64,000 nt of DNA from Siphonodentalium dalli (GCA_032622095.1 CP136066.1:229402961-229466960); one strand, 5' to 3'. Shown: positions 34,366 to 46,129, counted from the first letter of the stretch. Program-made: numbers and translations. The notes: generated by a model not told the origin, from the letters alone.

Positions 34366-36439
34366 TAATATATATATATAAATATACAATCCGTCTAGCA
34401 TACTGTGACAATCGTATATCGGTATCTAAATGGAGACACCACCGAACCGCATATAGCATGCAGCCCGACGGGTAAACTTATCCGACAGCAACAAGAGTTA
34501 CTTCCAAATTCGAATTCTCTCTATCGTCGAAAATTACTGTAGCTTTTTATCCATGTGTGTTTGAGAGTTTCCAAGTTACAAACAATGCTAGAGGCGAAAG
34601 TACATGTATATACACGATAGAATTGAATAGGACTGTAATTAATGTCGCAACATTAAACCATTCGGATATATTTGACAATGATGTGTAATATTAATGATCT
34701 ACACATTGTACACAGGATTAGACTTCGACATGTATTTGGAAAGTCTTAGTTTTTTATTGTGAAATAAACCCAACAATCAAACAAGCGGATAAGTTTGTTT
34801 AATGAAATAGTTTGCCCACTGAAAATACGATATACAAATAGTGAGAAATATCACAATATCATACTAGTTACAGTCTGTCAGTTACGGTTTGCACCGTGGA
34901 ACATGCTACAGCCTTACCGTACAGTGTGTTTAACGCTCCAAGGTTGGCAGCGATGTTACCGTTATGACACCGTTAAAACGACGGGCATTTTTCTGACAGT
35001 GTAGGCTGGTTTTGGTGCCTTATATCCACAACTCTGGGACTAAGGGATCGACTTATATATACCGTATATTTACACTGGAACCAACAGACATTAAAAGATT
35101 CCACATTTGAGTTGATATTGACTTCAAAAGTTTAGGTATACCCAATTGAAAGTTTGCGCATATGTACACAAAAGTAAGCCTACTCCCATGGTGCATTCAC
35201 ATGGGGGTTCATATTTGAGTTAATAATGGCTCCAAAAGTTGCAATATAGAGGTGACTTATGTAAGCCACCCGTGGTGTATGATAATTCTGAGCTATATTA
35301 AGACAAATAACACCGAAGTCCGTGTAGCGCACTACCTTGTTGCGCCAGCATAAATGTAGCACTTGCACCGAAATCCATGAAACAATATTTGAAGAGCACA
35401 CACATTTCTTTCGGCGATATAAATATACTACATGTTTTAACCACAGAGAGCCCATTTGAGACATGAGCAGACGACATTCAGCACTCAGCAGTACATCATT
35501 ATATCTGTATGAGGCACCCTATGGGATCTAATCTTTAATCTTGTTTTTACCCACAAAGAGCTGTTATTTAATTTCGCGCAGTACTATTTGTTGCTCATCC
35601 AATGGTGCGCGACTGTACAACTGAGAGAACAGTTTAATCTAAACCACAATTCATATGAAATACAAGAGGTCTATGTTGTTGAATAGACAATTACGCCAAA
35701 ACATTGTATGCATATATTTACATTCGGCCATCCGGTATCAAGACCATTACCAACAATACCAAGCGGCAAAACATGGTAACATAGACTTTTGTTGAAATGC
35801 TCGTATAAGAAATACTAAAATTCCAGGTCGCCACAAAATTAAGAAGTATGTAGTTACTAGTTTATTGTCAACACGATGTAAATCCACCGTGATTATGTTT
35901 AATATTCACATATAATCTCTCCAGCAATGACTAAGAACTTCCATCAGCTTCAAGATATACGAAAATATCACGGAAATATTATTAAAATAGGTTTGTCAGT
36001 TTTGAATTCGCTGAGCTATGTGTGCGAATTTAAACTGCGCGAATTCAAAACTGAGCGAAAAATAATACTGCGCGAATTTAAATACGAGTAAGGTATGTAA
36101 TTTTACAGAACTTTACTCACAGTAGCAAAACTGGTCGTACTTCAAATATACATCCTACACTTGAGACATTTATTATACCTAGAACGTCGACAGTTTTGTT
36201 TCAAAAGACAAACGTTTCGTGTATTTACATAATCTTTGTTTGATTAACGCGAGCTCAGTACGATTAGCATGCACTTAAATTCAGTTACTATGGTTACACA
36301 AAAGCGTCAACCATCCGTGCAACTGAATTACACGAGCAATATATAAGACATCTTTCAACTTAAATGGCTCTGTGTGTGATAAATTATAAACACATGTCGA
36401 TATTTCAACAATTTTTATAACACCGGATTTGTGGTATCC

Positions 36440-38820
36440 ACAATATACCGGATGTTACGCCAGCTTTTGAAGTAACTGACCACTTTGAAGTAGGTCTCCA
36501 CTTATGAAGTAAAAATCGCCAGTTTTTAGCTCACCGGAGACGAAGTCTCCGGTGGAGCTATAGTCATCACTCCTCGTCCGTCCGTCCATCCGTCCGTCCG
36601 TCAACAATTCTTTGAGCATCTTCTCCCCTGATTCCATTGGACGGAATGGGTTCATATTTGGTGTGGATATTCCCTAGGTGACTCCCATTCAGATGTGTTC
36701 AAATGAGGTCACTGGGTCAAATAGTTGCGAAGCCAGGGCTATAACTCTTTCTATCCATAGTATTTCTTAAAACAACTTCTTGTCCAGAACCATTGGTCCT
36801 ATTTAGCTTATATTTGGTATGAAGGGTTCTTGAATGAGTAGGGTTCAGATTTGTTCAAATGAGGTCACCAGGTTGATTAGTTGAGAAACAAGGGCCATAA
36901 TTCTATTCCCCATAGTAATTCTTAGAATGACATCTTTTCAAGAAAGATTGGGCCGATTTAGCTTATATTTGGTACGGAGGGACATACTGGGTGAATGGAG
37001 TTTTTTCAAACTGGGTCAAATATGGGCAGAGCCAGGGACATAACTCTAAATACAAAAAATCACATTTTTGCATTTTGATCTTTGATTTTTATAGACACAT
37101 CACAGCTACCCACCCCTACCCCACCTCCTGTCCCTGCCACACCATGCTGTACCATACCATATTATCTCTGCCTACTTCACCCCATTAAAATCCTTGTTTT
37201 GATCACAGCTGTAGGAGTAACACAATACATTGATATTGCTCTGCAAAATGTTTGTGCCATCATTAATTATCTCGGTGTCAACAGGTCTCCCAGACATTCT
37301 GGTAGCTGATAGTGGCTTTACGAATGGAATTTTATCCCATGTTTATCCCAGATACAAATTACCTGTTTGACAGATACAGTTTATTTTTACTATTAATATT
37401 AACTATTTCATGACCAGAGTTGTGCTGGTGAGAGCAATGAAGACCCTGTGCTTGTGCATTCTCTTATATACGCTCCCATGGGGAGCCTCCCATATAAAAG
37501 AGAATGCACTGGCTTTCAAGGTCATGGAAATTTTGTTATGCCAATATAGTCAGGCATTCAAATAAATCATGTATGTCATATTCTTGCAGGGATGTCCCTA
37601 CTGTGTTGGGGGGGGGGTTGATTTACAGATTTGTTTAATGAAATGTAATTTTTGAGCTCACATCTTCTCTAGACTGAATGGGTTCATATTTGGTGTGGAT
37701 GTTCCCTTGGTGACTCACATTCAGATTTGTTCAAATGAGGTCACTCTTTCAAATGGTTATGAAGGCAGGGCCATAACTCTTGCCCTCCATAGTAATTCTT
37801 AAAAACTACTTCTTCTGCTGTACCATCAGGTTGAATGGGTTCATATTTGTTATGAAGGGTCCTTGGGTGAACCGGAGTTCAGATTTTTTTCAAATGGGGT
37901 CATTTGTTTTAAATGGGGTCACCTGGTCAACTAGGGGCCAAGCAATGGATAATTTTCCTCTTAATATGCTTCCTTCACACGGACCATCAGGTCTATTTTA
38001 CTGCTATTTAGTATGAAGGGTTCTTTGGTGTCTGGGCTTCAAATTTATTCAGATGGGGTCACCAGATTAAATAGAGTGGGACCAGGGACATAACTGTATG
38101 TCTCTATAGTAATACTTAAAATGTCTTCTCAAGAGAGGTTGGACTATTTAGCTTATATAGTATGGAGGATCATTTAGTGACTGAGATTCAGATTTGTTAA
38201 CATGAGGTCAACCTGTTAAGAATTGACGGGGCTATGGGGACTTCACTTAAAACATCTACCGGTACCTTGGAACTACCTGACTGATTAATCTGACACATAT
38301 ATATGGTGTTTTCGGGTCCATTGATAATTGGGCTTCAAACAAGTCTAAATAGTTTATAAAAAGGCGTTTGTGAGATTGGAAATTTCGAACAATTGAGAAA
38401 GTTTGAGACGTCAGTTGTGAAATTCCAACCTAAGACTTGGGAGTCTGGTACTCGGTCAGGAGGGGATATGTTGAGCTGGAGGGGGGGGGGTGCGATCTGT
38501 AGTGTTCCATTGGTAATTTAAAGGTAGATATTCAGCGATCGACACGAAGCCTCGGTAGCCTCATATCCTGTTTAGATCTACTTCTTTTAAAGTGATTATG
38601 AAAAGTCTCAAGAGTCCCAGTCTTATCAGTCTTTGCAGTCTGGTGAGCGACCCCACAGTCTTTGACTGTCTTGTTGAAGTACCTCACCACTTTTGTAATA
38701 AAATCGCCAGATTTTGTAGTAAAGTGAGGTCACTGAATTTGTAATAAAAATCGCCAGCCTTTGTAGTAAATAAAACATGTCTCCACTTTTGTAATAACAA
38801 AATTACAGTTATTGAAGTAT
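36440..38820 (+). repeat. Repeat complex: hairpin-headed dispersed element with ~150-180-bp units
   Basis: A hairpin TAGCTCACCGGAGACGAAGT mirrored by GTCTCCGGTGGAGCTA (36528-36561) is followed by a CCGTCCGTCC tract. Diverged tandem units follow to about 38230, with TTCATATTTGGTATGAAGGG, TTCAGATTTGTTCAAATGAG, GTCACC and CCATAACTCT. Both sides (36455-36525 and 38670-38815) carry related short units with TTTGTAATAAAAATCGCCAG or TGAAGTAAAAATCGCCAG, suggesting insertion into an older array. A poly-G run is at 37611-37618. Frames at 36991-37309 and 37780-38016 are inside the repeats. Confidence 0.65.
37446..37512. repeat. Variant AATGCATTCTC palindromic module
   Basis: TGCTTGTGCATTCTCTTATA ... CATATAAAAGAGAATGCACT, with CTCCCATGGGGAG at the tip. 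Confidence 0.7.
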
Positions 38821-39405
38821 ATCGACTCTATCAATTTTGATGGGAGCTGGACGATTTTCATGACAGTCAATAGCGGCTATCGCCCAAACGAGTGTGACCT
38901 GTGACCGAATGTATTTACTGAGTCAGGTAATCGGCCATACGAGTGTTATGTGTGTCAAATAGCTTTTAGTCACAAGCCAATCCACACAATCGATCGCCAG
39001 GACGCATTTAGTGAGTTCTAAGCATAAGTGAAAACAAATAGGTGATCAATCATGCTAGAATGTAAGATTGTTCCCAGTCAGTCCGGCAACCTGACAATCC
39101 ACAAATAAGGAATTTAGTGAGTCACGTAGCTATACGTGACTCGGAGCAGTGTTAGATGTTTCAAACTGATTGGTATAATAACATTTCGAGTTATTGGACA
39201 ATTATTTACATGACATGGGTCATTCCACATGGTTGACAAATTCTCATCAGTCCCATTTTTCTTTGAAAAAGTATACAATCGCGTTAAGTAAATAATGGCT
39301 ATATAGTATATATACCTACATATGATATACAATATTGTTATGGCAACCTGGCTCTAAATGGGGGGAGCGTTCCTTTGCTAAATAAATCTCTCTCTATACT
39401 TTTAG

Positions 39406-39665
39406 GACTTCTGAGACCTAATTTAGATCTCGATCGTTATTGGTTGGGAATGAATGATATAGATGTGGAGGGAAGATGGAAGGACATCGACTTATCAACA
39501 ATTACCAGCTTCATCGGACACGACAATCAACCGAGCAACTTAACTGGTGCCGACTGCGGGGTACTGTTTCATTATAGCGGCTACACAGACAAATCATTCA
39601 ATTTCGGAGATGCTCAATGCTTAGTGCCAGAGCGACACATCTGTTCATACAACGCACACGGATGA
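39406..39665 (+). CDS. PAN/C-type lectin protein, exon 3 (second half of CTLD, stop)
   Basis: The acceptor at 39404-39405 follows a CT-rich tract, and the exon starts in the phase left by exon 2. It encodes residues 163-248: DRYWLGMNDIDVEGRW (the WIGL-type strand and G.W block), NQPSNLTGADCGVL, FNFGDAQCLVPERHICSY, then TGA at 39663-39665. Cysteines 213, 234 and 242, with 136 from exon 2, make the four canonical CTLD cysteines. The sugar/calcium motif is QPS rather than EPN or QPD, and the WND motif reads FGD, so calcium-dependent sugar binding may be changed or lost. The combined exons are 747 bases, exactly 249 codons including the stop. No clear AATAAA follows; a Penelope-like element begins ~150 bases downstream. 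Confidence 0.85.
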
Positions 39666-39815
39666 GACAATGACGACGGAGAGGGTGGGGTGGTGTGACA
39701 GAAAGGACATAACTTCATTGTTGTTTGATAATTTATTTTAAGTGACATGTGCATAAATTACATTAGTATGAAACAGAAAAGAACGTTGGCATAAACGCAA
39801 CCGGCCTCATGGGCC

Positions 39816-41159
39816 TATAAGTCACTACACTATATCAATGTTTCTCATTTACCTGGTTTAATTAACACAGCTGTTTCTGATATGCATTTAATTGCTTTTC
39901 AATTTAAAGATTCTACTATAGATAAGGACATTCTGTCGAAACTTATCAAAGTAAAGGCTTCAGATATTATTATTCCCTCTCTCAATCTTGTACCTAAAGT
40001 ACATAAACTGAAACTGTTTCCATCCCCTGATCTTGAATTAACACTCAAAGCACGTCCAATTCTTAATGCACATTCTACTATTAATACCACGGCTTCGCAT
40101 ATTTTGGGCAATATGCTTGATGGATATATCAAGCAGCTGCAATATTATTTTGATTGTCAAAATTTACAATAGACTATATGTAAAGATGCATTGCACGCTA
40201 TCAATGAATTCCAAACTCTTCATGGCGAACCCAAGCAACTATCACAATATTGGTTCATTTCATTTGATTTCAGTGCTTTATATCCATCAATTATAAATAC
40301 TGATTTAAATCTTGCATTATTCAGAGTACATCATACTTTCATGTTGGTTTTAAACACCCTTTCCGACAAAAGGACGGTCTGCCGATGGGATTTTACTTTA
40401 TTGCACAGGCTGTCAATGTAATTTTGTTAAGATGTGAATACTATATGTATCAAAACATTGAATTCAGTAAATATATACATATTTCTACGTTATATTAATG
40501 ATGGCATCATGTTCATTGAAATGGAATATAATAACTTATGTATGTTCTTAAATCTTCTCCGAACATACTACCCCCGACATATAGATTTAGAAATATCCGT
40601 TAGCAAATTTCATGTCAACTTTTTGGATATTACATTCAGTATTAACCATATGTTATGGTTCCAAAACAGTTTGAATATTGTTTTATACCAAAACACATTC
40701 AATACATATTCATATACACATTTTACAAGTGGTCATCATATCAGTGTGTTCAAAGGTATTGTGGTTACTGAATGTTTTAGATATTACCGTCATGCTTCAT
40801 GCAAAGAGGATTATATGTGTTACATCAACCTTTTCCTGATTAGACTTTTGAAATGTGGATACCCTGAACATTTTTTAATGAAGCACATCTTACCTTATGA
40901 TAAAGTTATGCTTAATGATATGGCTAAGTCAGTTGCAACCATTGGAAATGGTAATTCTAATGATACCTCTGACGCGCCCTCTAGTACAAGTGTGGCAGGT
41001 ATACAGAATAGTAATTATCTCCCATTGTTTATGTGCCGTTTCACTTCTATAAGGCTATACGCAACAATTTCGTTGCTAAACGACTAATTCGTCACCATAG
41101 TAAAGTTAGGTTTTGTAACACTGTAGGTTCCAAATTAAACCAGAAATTACTCACTAAAT
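39816..41159 (+). pseudogene. Degenerate Penelope-like (PLE) reverse transcriptase
   Basis: Blocks in order: HLPGLINTAVSDM; LVPKVHK and ARPILNAHS (early RT block); an in-frame TAG at 40170-40172; WFISFDFSALYPSI (motif A); a frameshift to GFKHPFRQKDGLPMGFYFIA (motif B, 40346 onward); a frameshift to FLRYINDGIMFIE (motif C, with N where the first D of YxDD is expected); VNFLDITF; LYQNTFNTYSYTHFTSGHH; then a further frameshift near 41030 to KAIRNNFVAKRLIRHH and a stop near 41160. The order FLD..., then an N/K-T-x-T-Y block and S-x-H, is typical of PLE RTs. No GIY-YIG endonuclease is visible. It is inactive. Confidence 0.65.
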
Positions 41160-41348
41160 AACGCCTACTCAAGAAATTAATTGATTATATGTAACTGGAC
41201 CCCTTGACACGGAATGTAGTAAAACACTCCATATTTTATCGAATAGCCCCTCCCCATAGTTAGAATGTTACTCATATTATTATCTACCAAGCTCAGTACA
41301 GAACTTTGTAGTTATATGACCCCCACACCGGCTTTTGTATATATAGTA

Positions 41349-41854
41349 CTAGCCGATGAACCCGACGTTGTCCGGGCTATTCAAAAACCAAATTTCAAGT
41401 CGATAGCTCTACCAGTTTCCGAGATCTGGTCTGCGCATGCGCGAAGCTGGCGTCGCACGGGCTCGGCGGCCCGATAAAATTCGTATCCGGGGCAAGATAC
41501 ATTCAAGTACCAAATTTCAACTCGATAGCTCCACCCGTTTCCGAGATCTGGTCTGCGCATGCGCGAAGCTTGCGTCGCACGGGCTCGGCGACCCGATAAA
41601 ATTCGTATCCTGGGCAAGATACATTCACATAGCAAATTTCAAGTCGATAGCTCCACCCGTTTCCGAGATCTCGTCTGCGCATGCGCGAAGCGGGCGTCAC
41701 ACGGGCTCGCCAATACGACAACAACGACCGCCTTTTCAAACTGTACACACGTACCAGGTTTCGTCCCGATCGGTCGAGAATCGTAGATTTGTATAAATGA
41801 CAGACAAACAGACAGACAGACAAACAGACAGAGGTCTTCAAAATATATATGAGA
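41349..41854 (-). mobile_element. Non-autonomous Helitron with 122-bp repeats (506 bp)
   Basis: On the minus strand it starts TCTCATATATATTTTGAAGA (41854), runs through a CTGTCTGT tract and three 122-bp units, and ends with an AGCCCGGACAACGTCGGG hairpin, TTCATCGG and CTAG (41349-41352) before T. Same family as 33988-34365. The overlapping open frames on both strands are repeat products. Confidence 0.8.
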
Positions 41855-42101
41855 CTAGCCGATGAGCCCGACGTTGTCCTGGCTATTCAAAAACCAAATT
41901 CGTATCCGGGGCAAGATAAATTCACATACCAAATTTCAAGTCGATAGCTCCACCCGTTACCGAGATCTGATCTGCGCATGCGCGTAGCTGGCGTCGCACG
42001 AGCTCGGCGACCCGATAAAATTCGTATCCGGGGCAAGATACATTCCCAAAGCAAATTTCAAGTCGATAGCTCCACCCGTTTCTTCAAAAATATATATGAG
42101 A
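41855..42101 (-). mobile_element. Second Helitron abutting the first (247 bp)
   Basis: Its CTAG 3' end (41855-41858) touches the TCTC 5' end of the neighbouring copy with no base between. Its own 5' end TCTCATATATATTTTTGAAG is at 42101, after an A. It has about one and a half internal units and lacks the CTGTCTGT tract. Confidence 0.75.
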
Positions 42102-42179
42102 TAATAACGTTGAATGGTAAATAAACGCTCTTTATAGCGATGCGTCAGAAACAAACGCTCATTAAATTATCACTTGATT

Positions 42180-42379
42180 AACCACCGCAGTGCCGTTTTT
42201 GTGACTGAGAGTGGAGAATGGGTGCTCTGGGCTTCTCCAAAATGCTACGTCGACGATTCCCGTGGGATTTAACCTTTGGATAGGAAGTTTGGTCTCGATC
42301 GGTCAACCCGTTTTCGATTCTATAAAGGACATACAGACAGACAGACAAACAAACAGAGGTCTTCAAAATATATAAGAGA
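42180..42379 (-). mobile_element. 5' part of a third Helitron-like copy
   Basis: From 42379 on the minus strand: TCTCTTATATATTTTGAAGA, CTCTGTTTGTTTGTCTGTC, then GAAAACGGGTTGACCGATCG. The 122-bp units and CTAG end are not found. Confidence 0.55.
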
Positions 42380-42399
42380 TAATTTGCAACCATATACTA

Positions 42400-42585
42400 T
42401 ACTTTTATCCAGATAAAATTGACCGGGAAAAAGAAGTCCTCACCTACTTCACTAATGCTTACAAAACTATAACAGAGTACAGTACTACTGAAGAACTGTG
42501 GAACCTGAATCTGCACGATATTCTCTCTTCTAAACATTATGTAGAGGTTTTTGCCCCAATAACAATGTTTTTAAACTCAAAATAA
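42400..42585 (+). pseudogene. Possible coding remnant, unknown
   Basis: A frame of about 60 codons reads YPDKIDREKEVLTYFTNAYK and then EELWNLNLHDILSSKHYVEV, stopping at a double stop near 42584. The composition looks protein-like, but I do not recognise the family. It may be a transposon or exon fragment. 42590-43710 shows nothing recognisable. Confidence 0.25.
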
Positions 42586-43721
42586 TACCTAACTACAGCT
42601 CATGTATTCATATGTATATATTTAGTACCATAGATTTTCGACTCATTAGCCAGTTTCGTATTTTTATCTACAAAGTCACCAGCAATATTTTCATAAAAAT
42701 CACATGCCCTTATGATCGTATCTGTAAGTGATTGAATGTTAACTTGTACCCAGAATGTCAAAAACGCATACTATATAAATTGTACCATTTCTACCTGTTC
42801 ACTGACATAGATTTTTCTATTCCCATGGACTAATTTTTTGGCAGATCACCTACTTTAACTATCTATTTCCCGTATAAATCACGATTATGCGCCCTTTATA
42901 TAAACTGTATGCCCCTTTAAGTCACGTGTATTGACTTTTATAAATACCACTATTTTTTCTCGACTAAAGAGTGATTTTTAAAACCACACAGTTGACCTCT
43001 TTATTATCAGCCACGACGCGTGTGCGCACGCGGCCGTATCACTTTCAAAGCAGACACTTTTAGTTTAACCTTCAACGAATTCCCGATGATTTCTCTTCTC
43101 ATAATTGTTCTCATGTGTGTGCACCTTGTATTTATCGGTTGTGCGTATGCATCGTTGCCTATAGCACACTTTAGCGCATTATTTTCACTGTTTTAGATGG
43201 TAATTTGTCTAAACTATCCATTCTAACATTCCTCTGTTTGAAAAATATGACTATCCAATTTTCGATGACGTCACAATAGTTTTACTGCCAATTACAACCG
43301 CATTAATTTGCCATGGTCTATTCACTTTATATTTCACAACAGTTTGTAATCATAATTAATACTGTAATACCATTATCACATTTATGTCAATTCGTTGTAT
43401 TGCCTGTATCTCTGCACGTGTAATAATTCACAGTAACTCACTCATGGTAAAATATACTCATCAAATTCACAACCTGTACTCCATTATATCCCCCAATATA
43501 TGAGTTCGTGGTACATAGCGGTTATTTAGCTGGATAGGCTAAGCCGCATGGTAGGTGGCACTGCCCGGAGTATGCTTATTGTGTTAAAAGTGCCGAAAAG
43601 CGGTGGTTTGTTGCTTAAACACTCCATCACCGGGTACATAACTGACGACGATTCCAGTGATATTTTGTATCTATTACTACAAACTTACACTTATACTTAC
43701 ATATAGACAACTACTTTCTAA

Positions 43722-44224
43722 TAGGGCTTCACGGTTTTTCGGTATTTCGTCATACCGCGGTTTTATTTTTAATACCGTGTAGTCGGTATTGGATTACTTG
43801 AATAGTTGGTATATCGCGCCACGCTATATTTTCTTCTTTTAGTCGGTTTTACGACAGCAAATGTCAACAAATTTAATATATACGAGGCAATAACGCGTGC
43901 TTGTAAGTAATGAAAGAGAACCAGCGAGACGAAACGAGAACCAGCGATACGAGAATACATAACCAGCCCGAGAAGACGCCCAGAGCAAAGCTGGAGAAAG
44001 TGGTAAAAGCATTCACAACAAAGGGAGTGTCAACGCGTTGTATAATGTGCGTGTGTCGGTGTGACACTACATTCACACTAAAATATTAAATTGCGTACTG
44101 CATATTCCAAAGGATCTTGACTAGCAAAATGTTTGGAAATTATTCTTGACGGTATTTAGTCATACCGCGGTATTTCATCAAATATCGTAGTCGGTATTGT
44201 GAAGGTGGATACCGTGAAGCCCTA
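43722..44224. mobile_element. hAT-type MITE with 8-bp target duplication
   Basis: Starts TAGGGCTTCACGGT and ends ACCGTGAAGCCCTA (14-bp TIR). Flanks are CTTTCTAA (43714-43721) and CTTACTAA (44225-44232), an 8-bp duplication with one mismatch. Subterminal GGTATTTCGTCATACCGCGG repeats occur at both ends. TAGGG-type TIRs with 8-bp duplications characterise hAT elements. No transposase; the minus-strand frames 43769-44076 have no family signature. Confidence 0.85.
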
Positions 44225-45048
44225 CTTACTAATGTACATAACTCAAAATTTCAAAATTAACCCTTTCGATGACTCACGGCCTATGCCTACGTTCTGAATT
44301 TCTAAATTGGTAAAACCTAACAATGTACCACGTTCCCATCTCATACTGAAACTACCGGTATGGGACAATCATGATACTTTAAAGTTTTAAGTTCCAACGT
44401 ATATTAATTTCCTTTATGATGGTGCATGATTCTACAATACTGGTATTCATACGCTTGTCATATGGTATACTTATATTTTCTAAATTTCAAAACACCAAGC
44501 ATACTTCTGTTATGCTCCTGTTTTTCATTTATCTGACTACTAATGTGTCCAAGTGGCGCTTCGGAATGTGTACCTAGATTTTTTATACCTTTGTCCATGT
44601 TACCAAAGACAGGTTTACCCCTGTATTCTGCGGTGTTCCCAGCCCCCTGGATCTCTATATATTTACAACATATATCATTGTTTCCCATTCTCATGTGATC
44701 ATTGCATTCACCCCCTCTCTCTCTCTTTCATATATATGTAAAATGTTGTGCCCGCCATCATGTTTTTTATTAATTAAGGTAGATGTCACGGGGTGGCAAT
44801 TGTTGTACACATTATCTGATTATTTTGCCATAGTTATCGCTGTCTAACATACAATTGATCATTTCTTCTGCCATATGCTTTATTTATGAAGGTGGCACAT
44901 TCTCGTGGATATTTATTCATTACTATTTGAATGCCTCATTATCCGACTTCATCATTTCAGTTAGATGTTCCTTCTTAATTTTTGCGAAAAGTTCTTGTCA
45001 AATACTGTAATAAAGGATACATACATTTTAGAAGTAAATGTTTCTTAA

Positions 45049-45529
45049 AGGTACTCAATCCGATCAGAGGGTCCCCATCTCAACAGATTCCAACAACAAC
45101 AATCCGATCAGAGGGTCCTATATTACTATTTCTTTGGCTTTTGGGGTAAAAAATATTTGATTCGAGTCGAGGAACCCATCAAACAAAACTCAGAGTTATT
45201 AGATATAGATTTTTGAAATTTGTTATTTTCTCGAGATGAGTACTAATAATTGCCTTCAACTGCCGTAATCTGCTCGAAATGTGTACACCAAAACACTATT
45301 CAACCAGACAAGGATGGATAACTCTAAAATCAAGTGGTAATAATAACGCAATTTTGACTGTGTTCTGGGCCAGAAAGTATTCCCGATAATGAAAAATAAT
45401 AGATTTCTAAAATCGATATCTAAAAAATCTGAGCTTTGATGGGTGGTTTCCTCGACTCAAATCAAATACTTTTGACCCTCGAAGCCATTGAAATAGTAAT
45501 TGAGAGGAGTTTTATCGGATTGAGTACCT
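45049..45529. mobile_element. TTAA foldback MITE, intact ends
   Basis: Begins AGGTACTCAATCCGAT and ends ATCGGATTGAGTACCT, flanked by TTAA (45045-45048 and 45530-45533). Arms run most of the length (ATTTGATTCGAGTCGAGGAA and mirror). A decayed sibling is at 26196-26600. Confidence 0.85.
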
Positions 45530-45736
45530 TTAACTTCAACGTCTTTTGTATCGGGGCAGCTGTTATGGACGACGTTACAAAACATCTACCATTACCTTAC
45601 AGGGAGCCCCACACATATATATAATCATATAGAAGAGTGTCGTCTGCTCATGTTTGTCTGGAGCTCTGTATGGGTGAAATTATAAAATTGTTAAATAATA
45701 CAAGAAAAAATTATTAAAATTGTAAAAAATTGTTAG

Positions 45737-45805
45737 GCCAATGCATTCTCTTATATATGCGAGGCGACCTATGGTCGACTCGCATATATAAGAGAATGCA
45801 TTGGC
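45737..45805. repeat. 69-bp palindromic module
   Basis: GCCAATGCATTCTCTTATAT then ATGCGAGGCGACC, followed by the mirror image to CATTGGC. Preceded by TGTCGTCTGCTCATGTTTGT (45642) and an AT-rich tract, and followed by ACAGGG. Other copies: 60426-60494, 60558-60626, variants at 37446, 61286 and 61385, and a half at 25758. Confidence 0.85.
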
Positions 45806-45834
45806 ACAGGGTAAACAAAACTTCTTTCATATTA

Positions 45835-46105
45835 GGTCTCGTGTTCACCATTAGTGTAGCGGCCAAATCGAAAAATAGCTCTAGTTTTTGAGATACCCCA
45901 ACCCAAAGTAGAACAAGTTGAAACCAACTTTTTTTAAAGATGAAATATATATTGTTCACGTAAAATGACAGTAGAAAAATAACTGAATTGGCGATGGCTA
46001 TTGTTACATCGACGATGAACGATACCCACCAGTGACTTTTTACAGAAATTAACGATTTTGGAAAAGTGAGCCCTGTGGCTAAGTCCTAAGTGTCATTTGG
46101 AGCCG
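45835..46105 (-). repeat. Dispersed repeat (inverted partner 11484-11805)
   Basis: The reverse complement shares AAAATCGTTAAT, AAAGTCACTGGTGGGTATC-like and GTTTCAACTTGTTCTACT with 11484-11805. Confidence 0.65.
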
Positions 46106-46129
46106 AACAACCAAATCCATGTCTATATA

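Larger units (their letters stand above)
29769..39405 (+). other. Intron 2 of the lectin gene
   Basis: 9,637 bases from donor GTATGT to acceptor CTATACTTTTAG. It contains a palindrome interrupted by a LINE, a LINE endonuclease scrap, a Helitron and a large repeat complex. 31990-33480, 34370-36430 and 38820-39400 show no recognisable gene or strong repeat. Confidence 0.65.
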
